From: Rathayibacter tritici
GTDB taxonomy: Bacteria; Actinomycetota; Actinomycetes; Actinomycetales; Microbacteriaceae
NCBI RefSeq assembly: GCF_002932875.1
Contig: NZ_PSWS01000038.1
Coordinates: forward strand, 1 to 64,000
Direction: 5' to 3'
Length of the DNA stretch: 64,000 bases
The translations under genes were made by a program, and so were the position numbers. Positions 1-8,442 of this stretch are shown piece by piece. How positions within the stretch are numbered: position 1 is the first letter of the stretch; every line of letters starts with the position of its first letter. The notes beneath the pieces are model-generated. The model saw only the letters and a program-made list of their open reading frames with translations. It did no database searches and had not been told where the DNA came from.

Positions 1-207
1 GCCCCCGCCCCCGACGCCCGGTCGGCTCCTGCGCCGCGCCGGCGCCACGGCCCGAGCCCGTGGCTGATTGTGGTGGTGCTCGCGCTGGTCGCGATCGCCG
101 TCGGGCTCGCGATCATCCTGATCGACGCTCCGCAGTCGCCTTTGCCGCAGGTCGACGGCGAGCTGGGCGACCATCTCCGCCGGCTGCGCGAGAGCATCCG
201 CTCATGA
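1..207 (+). CDS. C-terminal end of a membrane-anchored protein (partial)
   Basis: The frame is open from the window edge to a TGA and gives 68 codons. An Ala/Pro/Arg-rich linker leads into one strongly hydrophobic segment (visible residues about 21-41), then a short hydrophilic tail ending LRRLRESIRS. This looks like a single-pass anchor with a short tail on the far side of the membrane. Actinobacterial Ser/Thr kinases and similar sensors can end this way, but no catalytic domain is in view, so the function is unassigned. The stop overlaps the start of the next gene (ATGA), so the two are probably cotranscribed. Confidence 0.6.
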   Translation, partial: APAPDARSAPAPRRRHGPSPWLIVVVLALVAIAVGLAIILIDAPQSPLPQVDGELGDHLRRLRESIRS

Positions 208-941
208 GGGGCCTCCGATGGCGGGCCGCCGGCGCCGTGCTCGCCTCAGTCCTGGTGCTGAGCGGATGCGCCTCCACGCCGCAGGGGATCGACGAGGGCA
301 CGGCGCAGACCCTCGACAACGCGGTCGTGGCCGTCGCCGAGAAGGCGTCGGCCGACGACTACCAGGGGGCGCTCACCGAGCTGGCCAGGCTCCAGGCAGC
401 CCTCGACTCCGCCCTCGCGGCGGGCTCGGTCAGTTCCGATCGTGCACAGACCGTGCAGGTCCAGGTCGATGTTGTCCGCAGTGATCTCGAGGCCCTGATC
501 GCCGGAGCTGCCGAGCCGACGCCGGTCGAGACGACCAGCCCGACGCCCGAGGAGTCGACGCCGGTCGAGGAGGAGCCGGAGGACACTCCCTCGTCCGTCG
601 GGCCGGAGGACGACCTCGTCCCCTCGCCGGACGAGTCGGAGCCGGAGGAGACGCCGACCGAGCCGGCCGAGCCGACGCAGGGAACTTCTTCTGCCCCGAG
701 CAGCGACACCCCCGGCACCGGCGGCAACGCTCCGGGGAACGGGGGGAACGACGGGACTGCCCCGGGGAACAGCGGGAACAGCGGGAACGCCCCCGGGAAC
801 AGCGGGAACGCCCCGGGAAACAGCGGGAATGCTCCCGGAAACAGCGGGAACGGCCGGGGGAACAACGGGAACGCTGGAGGGAATAGCGGCAATGCTCGGG
901 GGAACAGCGGTAACGCCCCCGGAGCCGGTGGCGGCCGCTGA
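204..941 (+). CDS. Gly/Asn-repeat lipoprotein
   Basis: A 245-residue protein with an N-terminal signal peptide and lipobox LSGC (lipidated Cys at residue 22), so it should be anchored on the outer face of the membrane. Residues about 30-105 are a charged, probably helical domain. Residues about 110-170 are Pro/Glu/Thr-rich. The last 75 residues are repeats of the form GNSGNAPGN. I chose the ATG at 204 because it overlaps the upstream stop by 4 bp and places the signal peptide at the N-terminus. The low-complexity tail suggests a flexible surface or wall-associated stalk. No enzymatic motif is visible and the function is unknown. Confidence 0.8.
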   Translation: MRGLRWRAAGAVLASVLVLSGCASTPQGIDEGTAQTLDNAVVAVAEKASADDYQGALTELARLQAALDSALAAGSVSSDRAQTVQVQVDVVRSDLEALIAGAAEPTPVETTSPTPEESTPVEEEPEDTPSSVGPEDDLVPSPDESEPEETPTEPAEPTQGTSSAPSSDTPGTGGNAPGNGGNDGTAPGNSGNSGNAPGNSGNAPGNSGNAPGNSGNGRGNNGNAGGNSGNARGNSGNAPGAGGGR

Positions 942-969
942 CCCACGACTCCCGCGTCGAGAGCATCAC

Positions 970-999
970 GGACGCGGCATCCACGTGTGTGCCGCGTCC
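970..999 (+). terminator. Hairpin terminator after the lipoprotein gene
   Basis: A perfect 10-bp stem (970-979 with 990-999) encloses a 10-nt loop, 28 bp after the stop. There is no clear T-run, as is common in high-GC actinobacteria. Confidence 0.6.
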
Positions 1000-1113
1000 G
1001 GGGGAGGCGCCCTCCCGGGCTCGACGAGCGGGCTCCCCCGCAGTCCCCGCGGGTATCCGGGGCGGCGTTGAAGCCCGCCTGAAGCGCTCACTCCGCCCGG
1101 AGGGGAGGGGCGC

Positions 1114-1437
1114 TCATTCGTCGCGGTCCGTGTACTCCCCCTCGTCCTCGCCCTCAGTGCTGGCCGTGCCCGTGTCGACGTAGCTGCCCTTCACCGAGGT
1201 GTCCTCGTCGTTGCGGGATGTGTCGATATAGCTGCCCTCTTCGCTTGTCGAGGTGTGCGAGACGCCCCCGGTCGAGGTGTACTCGCCGCCGGTGCTCTCC
1301 TCGGTGCTCGTCCCCTCGGTGCTCGTCCCCGCGGTGCTCGTGCCCGCGGCGATGTGGCGGCCGCTCCCGGCGGCGTGCTCGTCGTGACCCTCGTGCTGCT
1401 CGTGACCCTCGTGCTGGTCGTGGTCGTGGTGGGCCAT
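1114..1437 (-). CDS. Small His/Asp-rich protein with Thr/Ser/Gly repeats
   Basis: A 107-residue hydrophilic protein. The first 25 residues are rich in His, Asp and Glu (HDQHEGHEQHEGHDEH) and could bind divalent metals. The rest consists of short repeats such as GTSTEGTSTE and GSYIDTS/GSYVDTG. There is no signal peptide, membrane segment or recognisable fold, so it is probably disordered. The ATG at 1437 is chosen because GAGGAGG lies about 5 nt upstream; longer in-frame starts lack this. The gene is divergent from the photolyase gene. Function unknown. Confidence 0.65.
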   Translation of the reverse strand: MAHHDHDQHEGHEQHEGHDEHAAGSGRHIAAGTSTAGTSTEGTSTEESTGGEYTSTGGVSHTSTSEEGSYIDTSRNDEDTSVKGSYVDTGTASTEGEDEGEYTDRDE

Positions 1438-1594
1438 TGCGGCCTCCTCGCTTCGTCGCGTCGGTGCGCGGTCGGATCGGCCGCGCTCGATCCGAGACTT
1501 CTGCATCCCGGGCGGCGGTGCAAGACGTGGCGCCTGCACATCCGTGCCGCGCAACTCCTATCGCCGCCCGTTCCGCCCGCCTACCGTGTCGGAG

Positions 1595-3070
1595 ATGAGC
1601 AGCTCCCCTCGTACCCGCTGGAGCGTCATCGGCCAGCTCGGACCGGTCTTCGACGACGGCGGACCGATGCTGCTGGTCGAGGCGCGGTCGTCGTTCGGAC
1701 GCCGCCCGATGCACCGCGCGAAGGCGCAGCTGCTGCTCTCGGCGCTGCGTCACCGCGCCCGCGAGCTCGGCGACCGCGCCGAGTACGTCCGCGCAGAGAC
1801 CTTCGGCCAGGCCCTGGCCGGACGCGACGACCTCGAGGTGATCGACCCGCCCACCCGGGGCGGCCGCCGCCTCGCCCGTCGGCTCGGCATGAGCATCCTG
1901 CCCAGCCGCGGCTTCATCACTGCGGAGGAGGACTTCCGCGAGTGGGCCCTCGCCCGCTCCGGTAAGCGCCTGCTACTGGAGGACTTCTACCGCTGGAGCC
2001 GCGAGCGCACCGGCGTGCTCATGCGCGGCGACCAGCCAGAGGGCGGCCGCTGGAACTACGACCACGACAATCGCCAGCCGCCGCCCAAGGGTGCCTCCCG
2101 TCTCGGCCTGCCCGATCCGTGGTGGCCCGAGGAGGACGACATCGACGAGGAGGTGCGCGCCGATCTCATGCGATGGGAGGCGGAGGGAGCGGTCCGTCTG
2201 GTCGGCGCCGACGGCCCGCGCCGCTTCGCCGCGACTCCGGCGGAAGCGGAGGCGGCGCTCGCCGATTTCGTCTCGTCGCGCCTGTCCGACTTCGGCACCT
2301 ATGAGGACGCGATGCTCTCGGGCGACTGGACGATGGCGCACTCGCTCCTCAGCGCCCCGATGAACCTCGGCGTGCTCGATCCGCGTGCCGTCATCGACGC
2401 GGCCGCGGCCGAGTACGCCGCCGGCGGCGCGCCGATCGCAGCGACGGAGGGATTCGTCCGTCAGATCCTCGGCTGGCGCGACTACGTCTGGAACCTGTTC
2501 TGGCACCTCGGCCCGGAGTACCGCGACCGCAGTCGGGCGCTGGGCGCCTCGACCCCGCTGCCCGCCGAGCTGCTCGCCCTGGATCCGAGCGGCATCGAGG
2601 CGAACTGCCTGCACGAGACCCTCGACGACGTCCACCGGCACGGCTGGGCGCACCACATCCAGCGGCTGATGGTGCTCGGCAACTGGGGGCTGCAGCGGGG
2701 GTGGGATCCGGCGCAGCTCACTGACTGGTTCGTGGACGTCTTCGTCGACGGCACGGAGTGGGTGATGCCGGCGAACGTGATCGGGATGTCGCAGCACGCC
2801 GACGGCGGCGTCGTCGCGACCAAGCCGTACGCCTCGGGCGGCGCCTATATCAACCGGATGTCCGACTACTGCGGCGGCTGCCGCTTCGACCCGAAGGTGC
2901 GCCTGGGCGAGAATGCCTGCCCGGTGACCGCGGGTTATTGGGCCTTCCTCGACCGCGCCGAGCCGGTCCTGCGCGGCAACCACCGGATGGCCCAGCCCCT
3001 CGCGGGCCTGCGCAGGCTCGCCGATCGGGCCGCCGTCGTCGACCAGGAGCGCCTGCGCGAGACGTACTGA
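1595..3070 (+). CDS. Fe-S cluster photolyase/cryptochrome (PhrB/CryPro family)
   Basis: A 491-residue member of the cryptochrome/photolyase-related family that repairs (6-4) photoproducts or senses light using FAD, a lumazine-type antenna and a 4Fe-4S cluster. The four expected cluster cysteines are visible: one near residue 338 (EANCLHE), a CGGC pair at about 426 and 429, and one at about 442 (ENACPVT). The helical FAD-binding half contains GTEWVMPANVIGMSQ. The length matches the family. I chose the ATG before SSSPRTRW; a GTG a few codons upstream is possible. Whether it acts as repair enzyme or receptor cannot be read from the sequence. Confidence 0.9.
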   Translation: MSSSPRTRWSVIGQLGPVFDDGGPMLLVEARSSFGRRPMHRAKAQLLLSALRHRARELGDRAEYVRAETFGQALAGRDDLEVIDPPTRGGRRLARRLGMSILPSRGFITAEEDFREWALARSGKRLLLEDFYRWSRERTGVLMRGDQPEGGRWNYDHDNRQPPPKGASRLGLPDPWWPEEDDIDEEVRADLMRWEAEGAVRLVGADGPRRFAATPAEAEAALADFVSSRLSDFGTYEDAMLSGDWTMAHSLLSAPMNLGVLDPRAVIDAAAAEYAAGGAPIAATEGFVRQILGWRDYVWNLFWHLGPEYRDRSRALGASTPLPAELLALDPSGIEANCLHETLDDVHRHGWAHHIQRLMVLGNWGLQRGWDPAQLTDWFVDVFVDGTEWVMPANVIGMSQHADGGVVATKPYASGGAYINRMSDYCGGCRFDPKVRLGENACPVTAGYWAFLDRAEPVLRGNHRMAQPLAGLRRLADRAAVVDQERLRETY

Positions 3071-3103
3071 CGCCGGGGCTGCACGGGGCGTCCGCCGCGC
3101 GGG

Positions 3104-3967
3104 CTACCCGGTCCGCACGAACCGCGACACCGTCACCGCGACTGTCACCGCCGTCGTTCCCGTCACCCCCGCGAGCTGCGCGTCGAGCACGTCCGGATCC
3201 ACGTGGTGCGCGCTCGGCCCCATCAGAACCTCCGCGCGCAGCTCATCGGCGCTCATCCGCACCGTGCTCTCGAGCTCGTCCCGCCCCCGGAGCGAGAGCC
3301 CGGCCAGCTGCTCGTCGAGCCGCTCCGCCTTGCCCGCGTCGATGCTCAGCATCCCGAACCGCTCCCGGATCTCGTGCAGGTGCCGCTCGCGCGGGGTGAC
3401 GACGACCGCGACGCCGCCCGGCCGCAGCACCCGCCGCATGTCGGGGGCGTTGCGCGGAGCGAAGACAGTGAGCAGCGCGTCGGCGCAGGAGTCCGCAAGC
3501 GGGAGTGGCTGCCACAGATCGGCGGTCGCCACCACCGCGCGCGGATGAGCGCGGGCGGCGCGGCGAGCGGCCGGAGCCGAGAGGTCCAGGCCCAGTCCGT
3601 CCGCCTCGGGGTGCGCGTCGAGCACCGCTGCGAGGTAGGCGCCGGTGCCGCAGCCCAGGTCGACCACGAGCCGCGCGCCCACGGGCACGGCCGCCGCCAC
3701 CGCGTCCTGAATCGTCCGGTAGTGGCCCGAGCCGAGCAGGTCGGCGCGGGCCTGCACCATCGCCGCCGTGTCGCCCGAGGTCGCGTGGCGCCCGCGTAGC
3801 AGCGAGGCGTAGCCCTGGCGCGCGATGTCGGCGCTGTGCCCCAGAGAACAGCGGAGCGAGGAGGGGCGCGGCAGCGCGTCGGGCGCCAGTCCACCGCCGC
3901 AGACCGGGCAGGCGAGCGCGGCAAGTACCGTCGATCCGGGTCGAGCGGCCGGATCGAACGCGCTCAC
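3104..3967 (-). CDS. rlmA: RlmA-type 23S rRNA (guanine-N1) methyltransferase
   Basis: A 287-residue SAM-dependent methyltransferase. The N-terminus carries the RlmA/TlrB zinc site: CPVC at residues 20-23, then CSLGH at about 40-44, followed by the family signature QGYASLL. The SAM-binding loop VVDLGCGTGAY lies near residues 105-115. Family members methylate N1 of guanines in 23S rRNA hairpin 35; in producers of some macrolides homologues give resistance. Here a housekeeping role is more likely. It starts with GTG and overlaps the stop of the upstream permease gene by 4 bp, so the two are translationally coupled. Confidence 0.85.
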   Translation of the reverse strand: MSAFDPAARPGSTVLAALACPVCGGGLAPDALPRPSSLRCSLGHSADIARQGYASLLRGRHATSGDTAAMVQARADLLGSGHYRTIQDAVAAAVPVGARLVVDLGCGTGAYLAAVLDAHPEADGLGLDLSAPAARRAARAHPRAVVATADLWQPLPLADSCADALLTVFAPRNAPDMRRVLRPGGVAVVVTPRERHLHEIRERFGMLSIDAGKAERLDEQLAGLSLRGRDELESTVRMSADELRAEVLMGPSAHHVDPDVLDAQLAGVTGTTAVTVAVTVSRFVRTG

Positions 3968-5109
3968 TCCGCGCCGGGCGCGCGCGCCCGCATGGCCGTG
4001 ATCGCCGCATTGAGCGTCGCGATCGTCGGCACCGCGAACAGCGCCCCGGCGAGCCCCGCCACCTCGAGCCCGGTCGCAACTCCGAGCACCACGGCGAGCG
4101 GATGCACCTTCACGGCGGTCCCCAGGATGAGGGGCTGGAGGACGTGCCCCTCAAGCAGGTGCACCACGATCACGACGCCGATCATCGCCAGCGCGGCCAC
4201 CGGCCCACTGAACAGCAGCGCCACGAGGGCAGCCAGCGCTCCCGTCACGATCGCGCCCAGGATCGGCACGAACGAGCCGAGGAACACCACGATCGCGATC
4301 GGCACGACCAGCGGCAACTGCAGGGCGAGCGCCCCGATCCCGATGCCGACGGCGTTGATCCCGGCGACGCCGAGCTGCGCGCGCACGAACTGGCTCAGCG
4401 TCTGCCAGCCGGCGGCGCCGCCGCGCTCCATCCCGGGCCGGGCACGGCGGGGGAGGAGACGGAGGAACCATTGCCAGATCCGGCGGCCGTCCAGCAGCAG
4501 GAAGATCAGCGAGAAGAGCGTGAGCAGCGTCCCGGCGAATACCTCGGCGAGCTGCGAGCCGACGGCGAGAGCACCGGACGCGATGGTCGAGGCCTGCGTG
4601 TCGGCCCAGGTGATCGCCCGCTGCGCCCAGTCGCCGAGCTGGACGTCCGAGAAGGACAGCGGCGGTCCCTGGAGCCAGGCCTCGACCTTATCGACCGCGT
4701 CGAGAGCACGCTGACCCACTCCGCTGAAGCCGGAGCGCGACTGCACGATCACCAGAGCGATGAGCCCGGACAGCAGCAGGAGCATCGCCAGGATCGAGAC
4801 CAGGACCGCGAGCGGGCGGGGCAGCCGCAGGCGCTCGAGCCGGTTCCGCAGCGGAGTCAGGAGCGCGGTGAGCAGCAAAGCGATCAGCACCGGCACCACG
4901 ATCAGGGGCAGCAGCGAGACGAGACGGACGAGGAGGTAGAGCAGCGCCGCCACGGCAAGGAAGCGCCACGACCAGGCGGCGGCGATCCGCATCCCGATCG
5001 AGACGTCGCCCGACGCGTCGTGGGGTGAGTCGGAGGGGACCGGAGCGATGTCGGCCGGCGGGGTCACCGGACTCCCGTGCCGCTGCTCGCGCACTCGCCG
5101 TCCCCGCAT
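3964..5109 (-). CDS. AI-2E family transporter (UPF0118 permease)
   Basis: A 381-residue polytopic membrane protein with about eight hydrophobic segments arranged as in the AI-2E transporter superfamily. There is a short Pro/Asp-rich cytoplasmic N-terminus, a paired helix region near residues 45-90, and a conserved glycine-rich C-terminal half (about residues 240-350). Members export autoinducer-2 or exchange ions, and the substrate here is unknown. GGAGGGG lies just before the ATG at 5109. The gene is followed directly by rlmA with a 4-bp overlap. Confidence 0.85.
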   Translation of the reverse strand: MRGRRVREQRHGSPVTPPADIAPVPSDSPHDASGDVSIGMRIAAAWSWRFLAVAALLYLLVRLVSLLPLIVVPVLIALLLTALLTPLRNRLERLRLPRPLAVLVSILAMLLLLSGLIALVIVQSRSGFSGVGQRALDAVDKVEAWLQGPPLSFSDVQLGDWAQRAITWADTQASTIASGALAVGSQLAEVFAGTLLTLFSLIFLLLDGRRIWQWFLRLLPRRARPGMERGGAAGWQTLSQFVRAQLGVAGINAVGIGIGALALQLPLVVPIAIVVFLGSFVPILGAIVTGALAALVALLFSGPVAALAMIGVVIVVHLLEGHVLQPLILGTAVKVHPLAVVLGVATGLEVAGLAGALFAVPTIATLNAAITAMRARAPGAE

Positions 5110-5194
5110 GACCCCTCCGATCTTCTCGCAGTGTACGGCGAGGCGGGCGTCCGAGGCCGGGAGGATGCGCGGGCAGGGGTACCGCCTGTTCAGT

Positions 5195-5242
5195 CCCGGC
5201 TTGTCACGATCCTGTGGAGTACCGGCCTGTCATGATCTTGTG
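5195..5242. repeat. Imperfect direct repeat upstream of the MauE-like gene
   Basis: Two about 21-bp units of the form CCGGCTTGTCACGATCCTGTG occur about 5 nt apart and differ at three positions. They lie about 120 bp before the gene at 5363 and could be a regulator site or simply a duplication. Confidence 0.4.
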
Positions 5243-5362
5243 CTGCCCCGCGCCCGAGCGTCTCGGATCGCGCCGCCTCCGCATCGTTCCCCGCCTGCGT
5301 CGTGTCCGGCCGATCCGCGCCGGTAGCGTCCTGCGGGCAGGAGCCGAACGAGGAGGCGATGG

Positions 5363-6397
5363 ATGCTGGACGTGATTCTCGCGGTCGCCGGGTGGTGCGC
5401 GGGTGCAGTGCTCGTCATCAGCGGAGCCCTCAAGCTCGGCCGCACGGCGGAGTTCCGCGCGAGTCTCGCGGCTCTCGGCGTCCCGCTCGTGCTCCGGCGC
5501 CGCGGCTGGTTCGCCACCGCTTTCCCCGTCGTCGAGATCGTGCTGGGTGCCGCGGTCGTGCTGTCGCCCGCCCCACTGCACCGCGCCGCGCTCGTGCCGG
5601 TGGTGCTCCTCGACATCGTGTTCCTGGTCGTTGCCGTCCGTGCGGTCCGTGCGAGGGAGGACGTCGACTGCGAATGCTTCGGCGGGCTGGGCTCGGCGCG
5701 GATGACCGGGCGCACCGTCGCGCGCAACGCCGTGCTGCTCGTGCTGGCGCTCGCCGGAGTCCTCGGCGGGCTCGCCCCCTCGGCCCTGCTCGCGGGCGGA
5801 GGCGGAGTCGCGGCGGTCGCCGCATCCGGCCTCGCAGCGGCTCTCGCCGCGGTCTCGCTGGTGCTGGTGCGCGATCGTCGTGCCGGATCCTCCGTCGCCC
5901 ACGCCACCTCCGCGGCCCAGGCCACCTCCGCGGCCCCCTCGCCCTTCGCGTCCCCGGCGGACCCGAACCTCGCCCTTGTCACCGCCGCAGGGGAGCGTCT
6001 GACGCTCGAGGAGCTCTCCCGCCCCGCGACCCATCTCGTCTTCTTCTCGCCCTCGTGCACCTCCTGCCACCACCTCGTCGAGCGCTTCCGCTGGTGGCCG
6101 AACGGATTGCGCGAGGGGGAGGAGCTGCTGCCGGTTTTCCTCGGGAACCGCGACGAGTTCGCCGCGTACGAGGTGTACGCGCCCCTGGTCGATCACGCCC
6201 TCTACGACCCCGTCGGACAGGTCGCCGCGGTCCTGGGCCGATCCGCCACTCCCGGCCACGTCCTGATCACCCCCGAGCGCCCGCTCGGCGACGGCTGGAC
6301 TTCGGGGGGCCTCGCCATCGAGGCCCGCGTCCTGCGACCGGACTTCATCGCGGATGTGGAAGCAGGCGTGCTGATCCCGGCGTCGCGCATCGGTTGA
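5363..6397 (+). CDS. MauE-like membrane protein fused to a thioredoxin-like domain
   Basis: A 344-residue protein. The first about 170 residues form a four-helix MauE/DoxX-type membrane domain with the conserved cysteine pair DCECFGG near residue 109. After a third hydrophobic stretch and an Ala/Ser linker, residues about 200-335 form a thioredoxin-like domain with an active-site CTSC at 231-234 (SPSCTSCHH). This is the arrangement of membrane proteins that move reducing equivalents across the membrane for disulfide or cofactor maturation, although no mau genes are nearby. AGGAGG precedes the ATG. The partner protein is unknown. Confidence 0.8.
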   Translation: MLDVILAVAGWCAGAVLVISGALKLGRTAEFRASLAALGVPLVLRRRGWFATAFPVVEIVLGAAVVLSPAPLHRAALVPVVLLDIVFLVVAVRAVRAREDVDCECFGGLGSARMTGRTVARNAVLLVLALAGVLGGLAPSALLAGGGGVAAVAASGLAAALAAVSLVLVRDRRAGSSVAHATSAAQATSAAPSPFASPADPNLALVTAAGERLTLEELSRPATHLVFFSPSCTSCHHLVERFRWWPNGLREGEELLPVFLGNRDEFAAYEVYAPLVDHALYDPVGQVAAVLGRSATPGHVLITPERPLGDGWTSGGLAIEARVLRPDFIADVEAGVLIPASRIG

Positions 6398-6421
6398 TCG
6401 ATCGCCCTGCGGCTCCCCCTC

Positions 6422-6490
6422 GTGACCGGTGCAGGCGTGCAGTGACCGGGTCAGTCGTGTAGTGACCAGGTCAGTCGTGCAGTGACCAGG
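6422..6490. repeat. 20-bp tandem repeat at the 3' end of the GH13 gene
   Basis: Unit AGTGACCAGGTCAGTCGTGC. There is one degenerate copy (6422-6440), two nearly identical copies (6441-6460, 6461-6480) and a half copy (6481-6490). On the minus strand the repeat encodes the C-terminal WSLHD and stop of the amylase-like gene, and the same pentapeptide recurs in the next frame. Confidence 0.8.
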
Positions 6491-7742
6491 AGTGAGCGGC
6501 CACCTCGATGCCGCCGACGGTCGCGGTCTCGTCGCTCAGGTTCAGGGCGAGCCGCGCGGTGCGTCCCTCCGGCCCCTCCGCTACGAGCAGCGCGGCCGTG
6601 TTGGACAAGTCGACGGTGCGGATGCTCGCGCCGACCAGCCAGGGATTCCGGCGGCGGAAGGCGATCACCTCCTGGTGCGCGCGGTAGGCCTCCCCGCCCG
6701 GCCACTGGGCGGGGTCGGCCGGAAACTCGGGGCGGATCGCGTCGTCGCCGCCGGCTCGCTCCTCCTTGACTCCGCGCAGGCCCCGTTCGTCACCCGAGTA
6801 GATGCTCGGGACGCCCGCGACGAATCCGAGGAGTGCGGTGGCGTGGCCGTGGTGGCGCTCGTCGCGGATTGCGCTGGCGATCCGGGTCACATCGTGGTTG
6901 CCGACGAACGTGAGCGGGAGGAACTCGCGGACGAAGCCGTCGTGGCGTTCCAGTGACCAGGCCAGCTCGAAGAGGTTCGCCTCCTCGATCGAGTTGCGGA
7001 CCGCCTTCCAGAGCTCGTACTGCGTCACGGAGTCGAGCCCCGACTCGCGCACATAGGCCGCGTAGTTGCCGTGAATGACTTCGCCGACGAACCACGCCTC
7101 GGGGAAGCGCTGCCGCACCGGATCGATCGCCGCGTGCCAGTCGGCCGGTGCGACCGCGTATGCCGCGTCGAGGCGCCAGCCGTCGATGCCTCGCTCCAGC
7201 CAGTGCGCGAGCACGGACGAGACGTACTCCGCCACCTCCGGCTGCGCGTTGTCGAGTTCGACCAGGGCGTCGTGGCCCTCGAACACGTCCACGCGGAGTC
7301 CATCGACCTCCCGGGAGCCTTCGCTCCGGGAGAAGCGCGCCGCCTCGCGCGAACCCTCTCCCGCCGCCACCGCTGCACGCCACCAGGGGTGCTCGCGGCC
7401 CACGTGGTTGAAGACACCGTCGAACAGCACCCTGATGCCGCGCTCGCGGCAGGCCGCGATCAGCGCGTCGAGGTCGGCCTCGTCGCCGAGGCGCGGGTCG
7501 ACACGGAAGTGGTCGACCGTGTCGTACCCGTGCGTCGAGGAGGCGAAGACCGGCCCGAGTAGGAGCCCGTTGCAGCCCAGCGCCAGCAGGTCGTCGAGCC
7601 AGGGCAGCAGCGCACGGAGGCGGTGCGTCGGCTCGTCCTGCGGACCGGGGCCCTCCGCGGCGCTCGCTTCGGCCCCCGTGAAGCCGAGCGGGTAGACGTG
7701 CCACCAGATCGCCGTCGAGATCCACCTGTCCGCCTGCGCCAT
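6471..7742 (-). CDS. GH13 family alpha-amylase-like enzyme
   Basis: A 423-residue cytoplasmic TIM-barrel glycosidase. The four GH13 conserved regions are visible: FDGVFNHVG, then GWRLDAAYA with the nucleophile Asp, then WFVGEVIHG with the acid/base Glu, then FVGNHDVTR with the transition-state Asp. The N-terminus WWHVYPLGF is typical of sugar-active GH13 enzymes, and there is no secretion signal, so the substrate is probably an internal alpha-glucan or maltooligosaccharide. I chose the ATG at 7742 because GGAGGG lies 11 nt upstream. The last residues are encoded by a 20-bp tandem repeat, so the C-terminus may vary between strains. Confidence 0.85.
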   Translation of the reverse strand: MAQADRWISTAIWWHVYPLGFTGAEASAAEGPGPQDEPTHRLRALLPWLDDLLALGCNGLLLGPVFASSTHGYDTVDHFRVDPRLGDEADLDALIAACRERGIRVLFDGVFNHVGREHPWWRAAVAAGEGSREAARFSRSEGSREVDGLRVDVFEGHDALVELDNAQPEVAEYVSSVLAHWLERGIDGWRLDAAYAVAPADWHAAIDPVRQRFPEAWFVGEVIHGNYAAYVRESGLDSVTQYELWKAVRNSIEEANLFELAWSLERHDGFVREFLPLTFVGNHDVTRIASAIRDERHHGHATALLGFVAGVPSIYSGDERGLRGVKEERAGGDDAIRPEFPADPAQWPGGEAYRAHQEVIAFRRRNPWLVGASIRTVDLSNTAALLVAEGPEGRTARLALNLSDETATVGGIEVAAHSWSLHD

Positions 7743-7814
7743 CGTGGCCGTCCCTCCGGCGCGCTCGGGCACGCGCCCTCGCCACTGTAGCGACGTGGCC
7801 TGGGCCGCGCCCGC

Positions 7815-8180
7815 TCACGGACCCGGCCGCGAATCGGCGATCCAGGCCAGGACCGCGAGTCCCGCCCGTGCAGCGGCGGGCGCGGTGACGGAGCAGACGA
7901 GTAGCGCGAGAGCCGCGCAGGCGAGACCGACGACCGCGTTCCTGCGCTCGCCCGCCCAGCGCAGCGCCCGTGCCGACAGGGCCGCGGCCACCGCCGCCAC
8001 GGCGACCGCGGGCAGGGCCCAGAGCGGATGCACGGAGGATGCCAGCGCGAGCAGGCCCAGCGCCAGCGCGGTGAGTCCGGGTTCTTGGTGCCGGCGGGCC
8101 GGACGGCGTCGCCGCGGGCTTCGGGGGAGGGCCTCGGCGGGCCGAACGGAAGAAGGAGGAAGGAGTGTCGTCGTCATCAT
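7815..8180 (-). CDS. Small membrane protein, DUF4190-like
   Basis: A 121-residue protein with a basic, Pro/Arg-rich N-terminus and then three hydrophobic segments. The repeated Ala-Leu-Gly pattern (LTALALGLLALAS and VVGLACAALALLV) resembles DUF4190 proteins. The first of two adjacent ATGs, at 8180, is preceded by AGGA at a suitable distance. It is transcribed towards the amylase-like gene and away from the HU gene. The function is unknown, and coding status rests on composition and start signals only. Confidence 0.6.
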   Translation of the reverse strand: MMTTTLLPPSSVRPAEALPRSPRRRRPARRHQEPGLTALALGLLALASSVHPLWALPAVAVAAVAAALSARALRWAGERRNAVVGLACAALALLVCSVTAPAAARAGLAVLAWIADSRPGP

Positions 8181-8442
8181 GAGCCGATCCTCGCCACAGG
8201 GCGGAGGCGGTGGGGAGGACATCAGCTGATCGGTGGAGAGACGCGCCAGGCACCTCCTGTGGAGGGACCACGGGGCGCGATCGGCGTCGTTCCGGGCATC
8301 CCGGGGCCGAAATCGCCGGAAATCCGGGACGGGGCTGGTAGGTTACCGACGGTCCGATCGGTCGAGGACGTCCGTCCCCTACCGAGGACGATCCACCACA
8401 ACCAGCTGTTCCGACAGCGAGAACGTCCTGGGAGGACACTCC

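Noticed and set aside
720..930. Regular repeats that could suggest a CRISPR-like array
   Set aside because: The repeats are in frame, vary at third positions and encode a Gly/Asn tail; there are no unique spacers.
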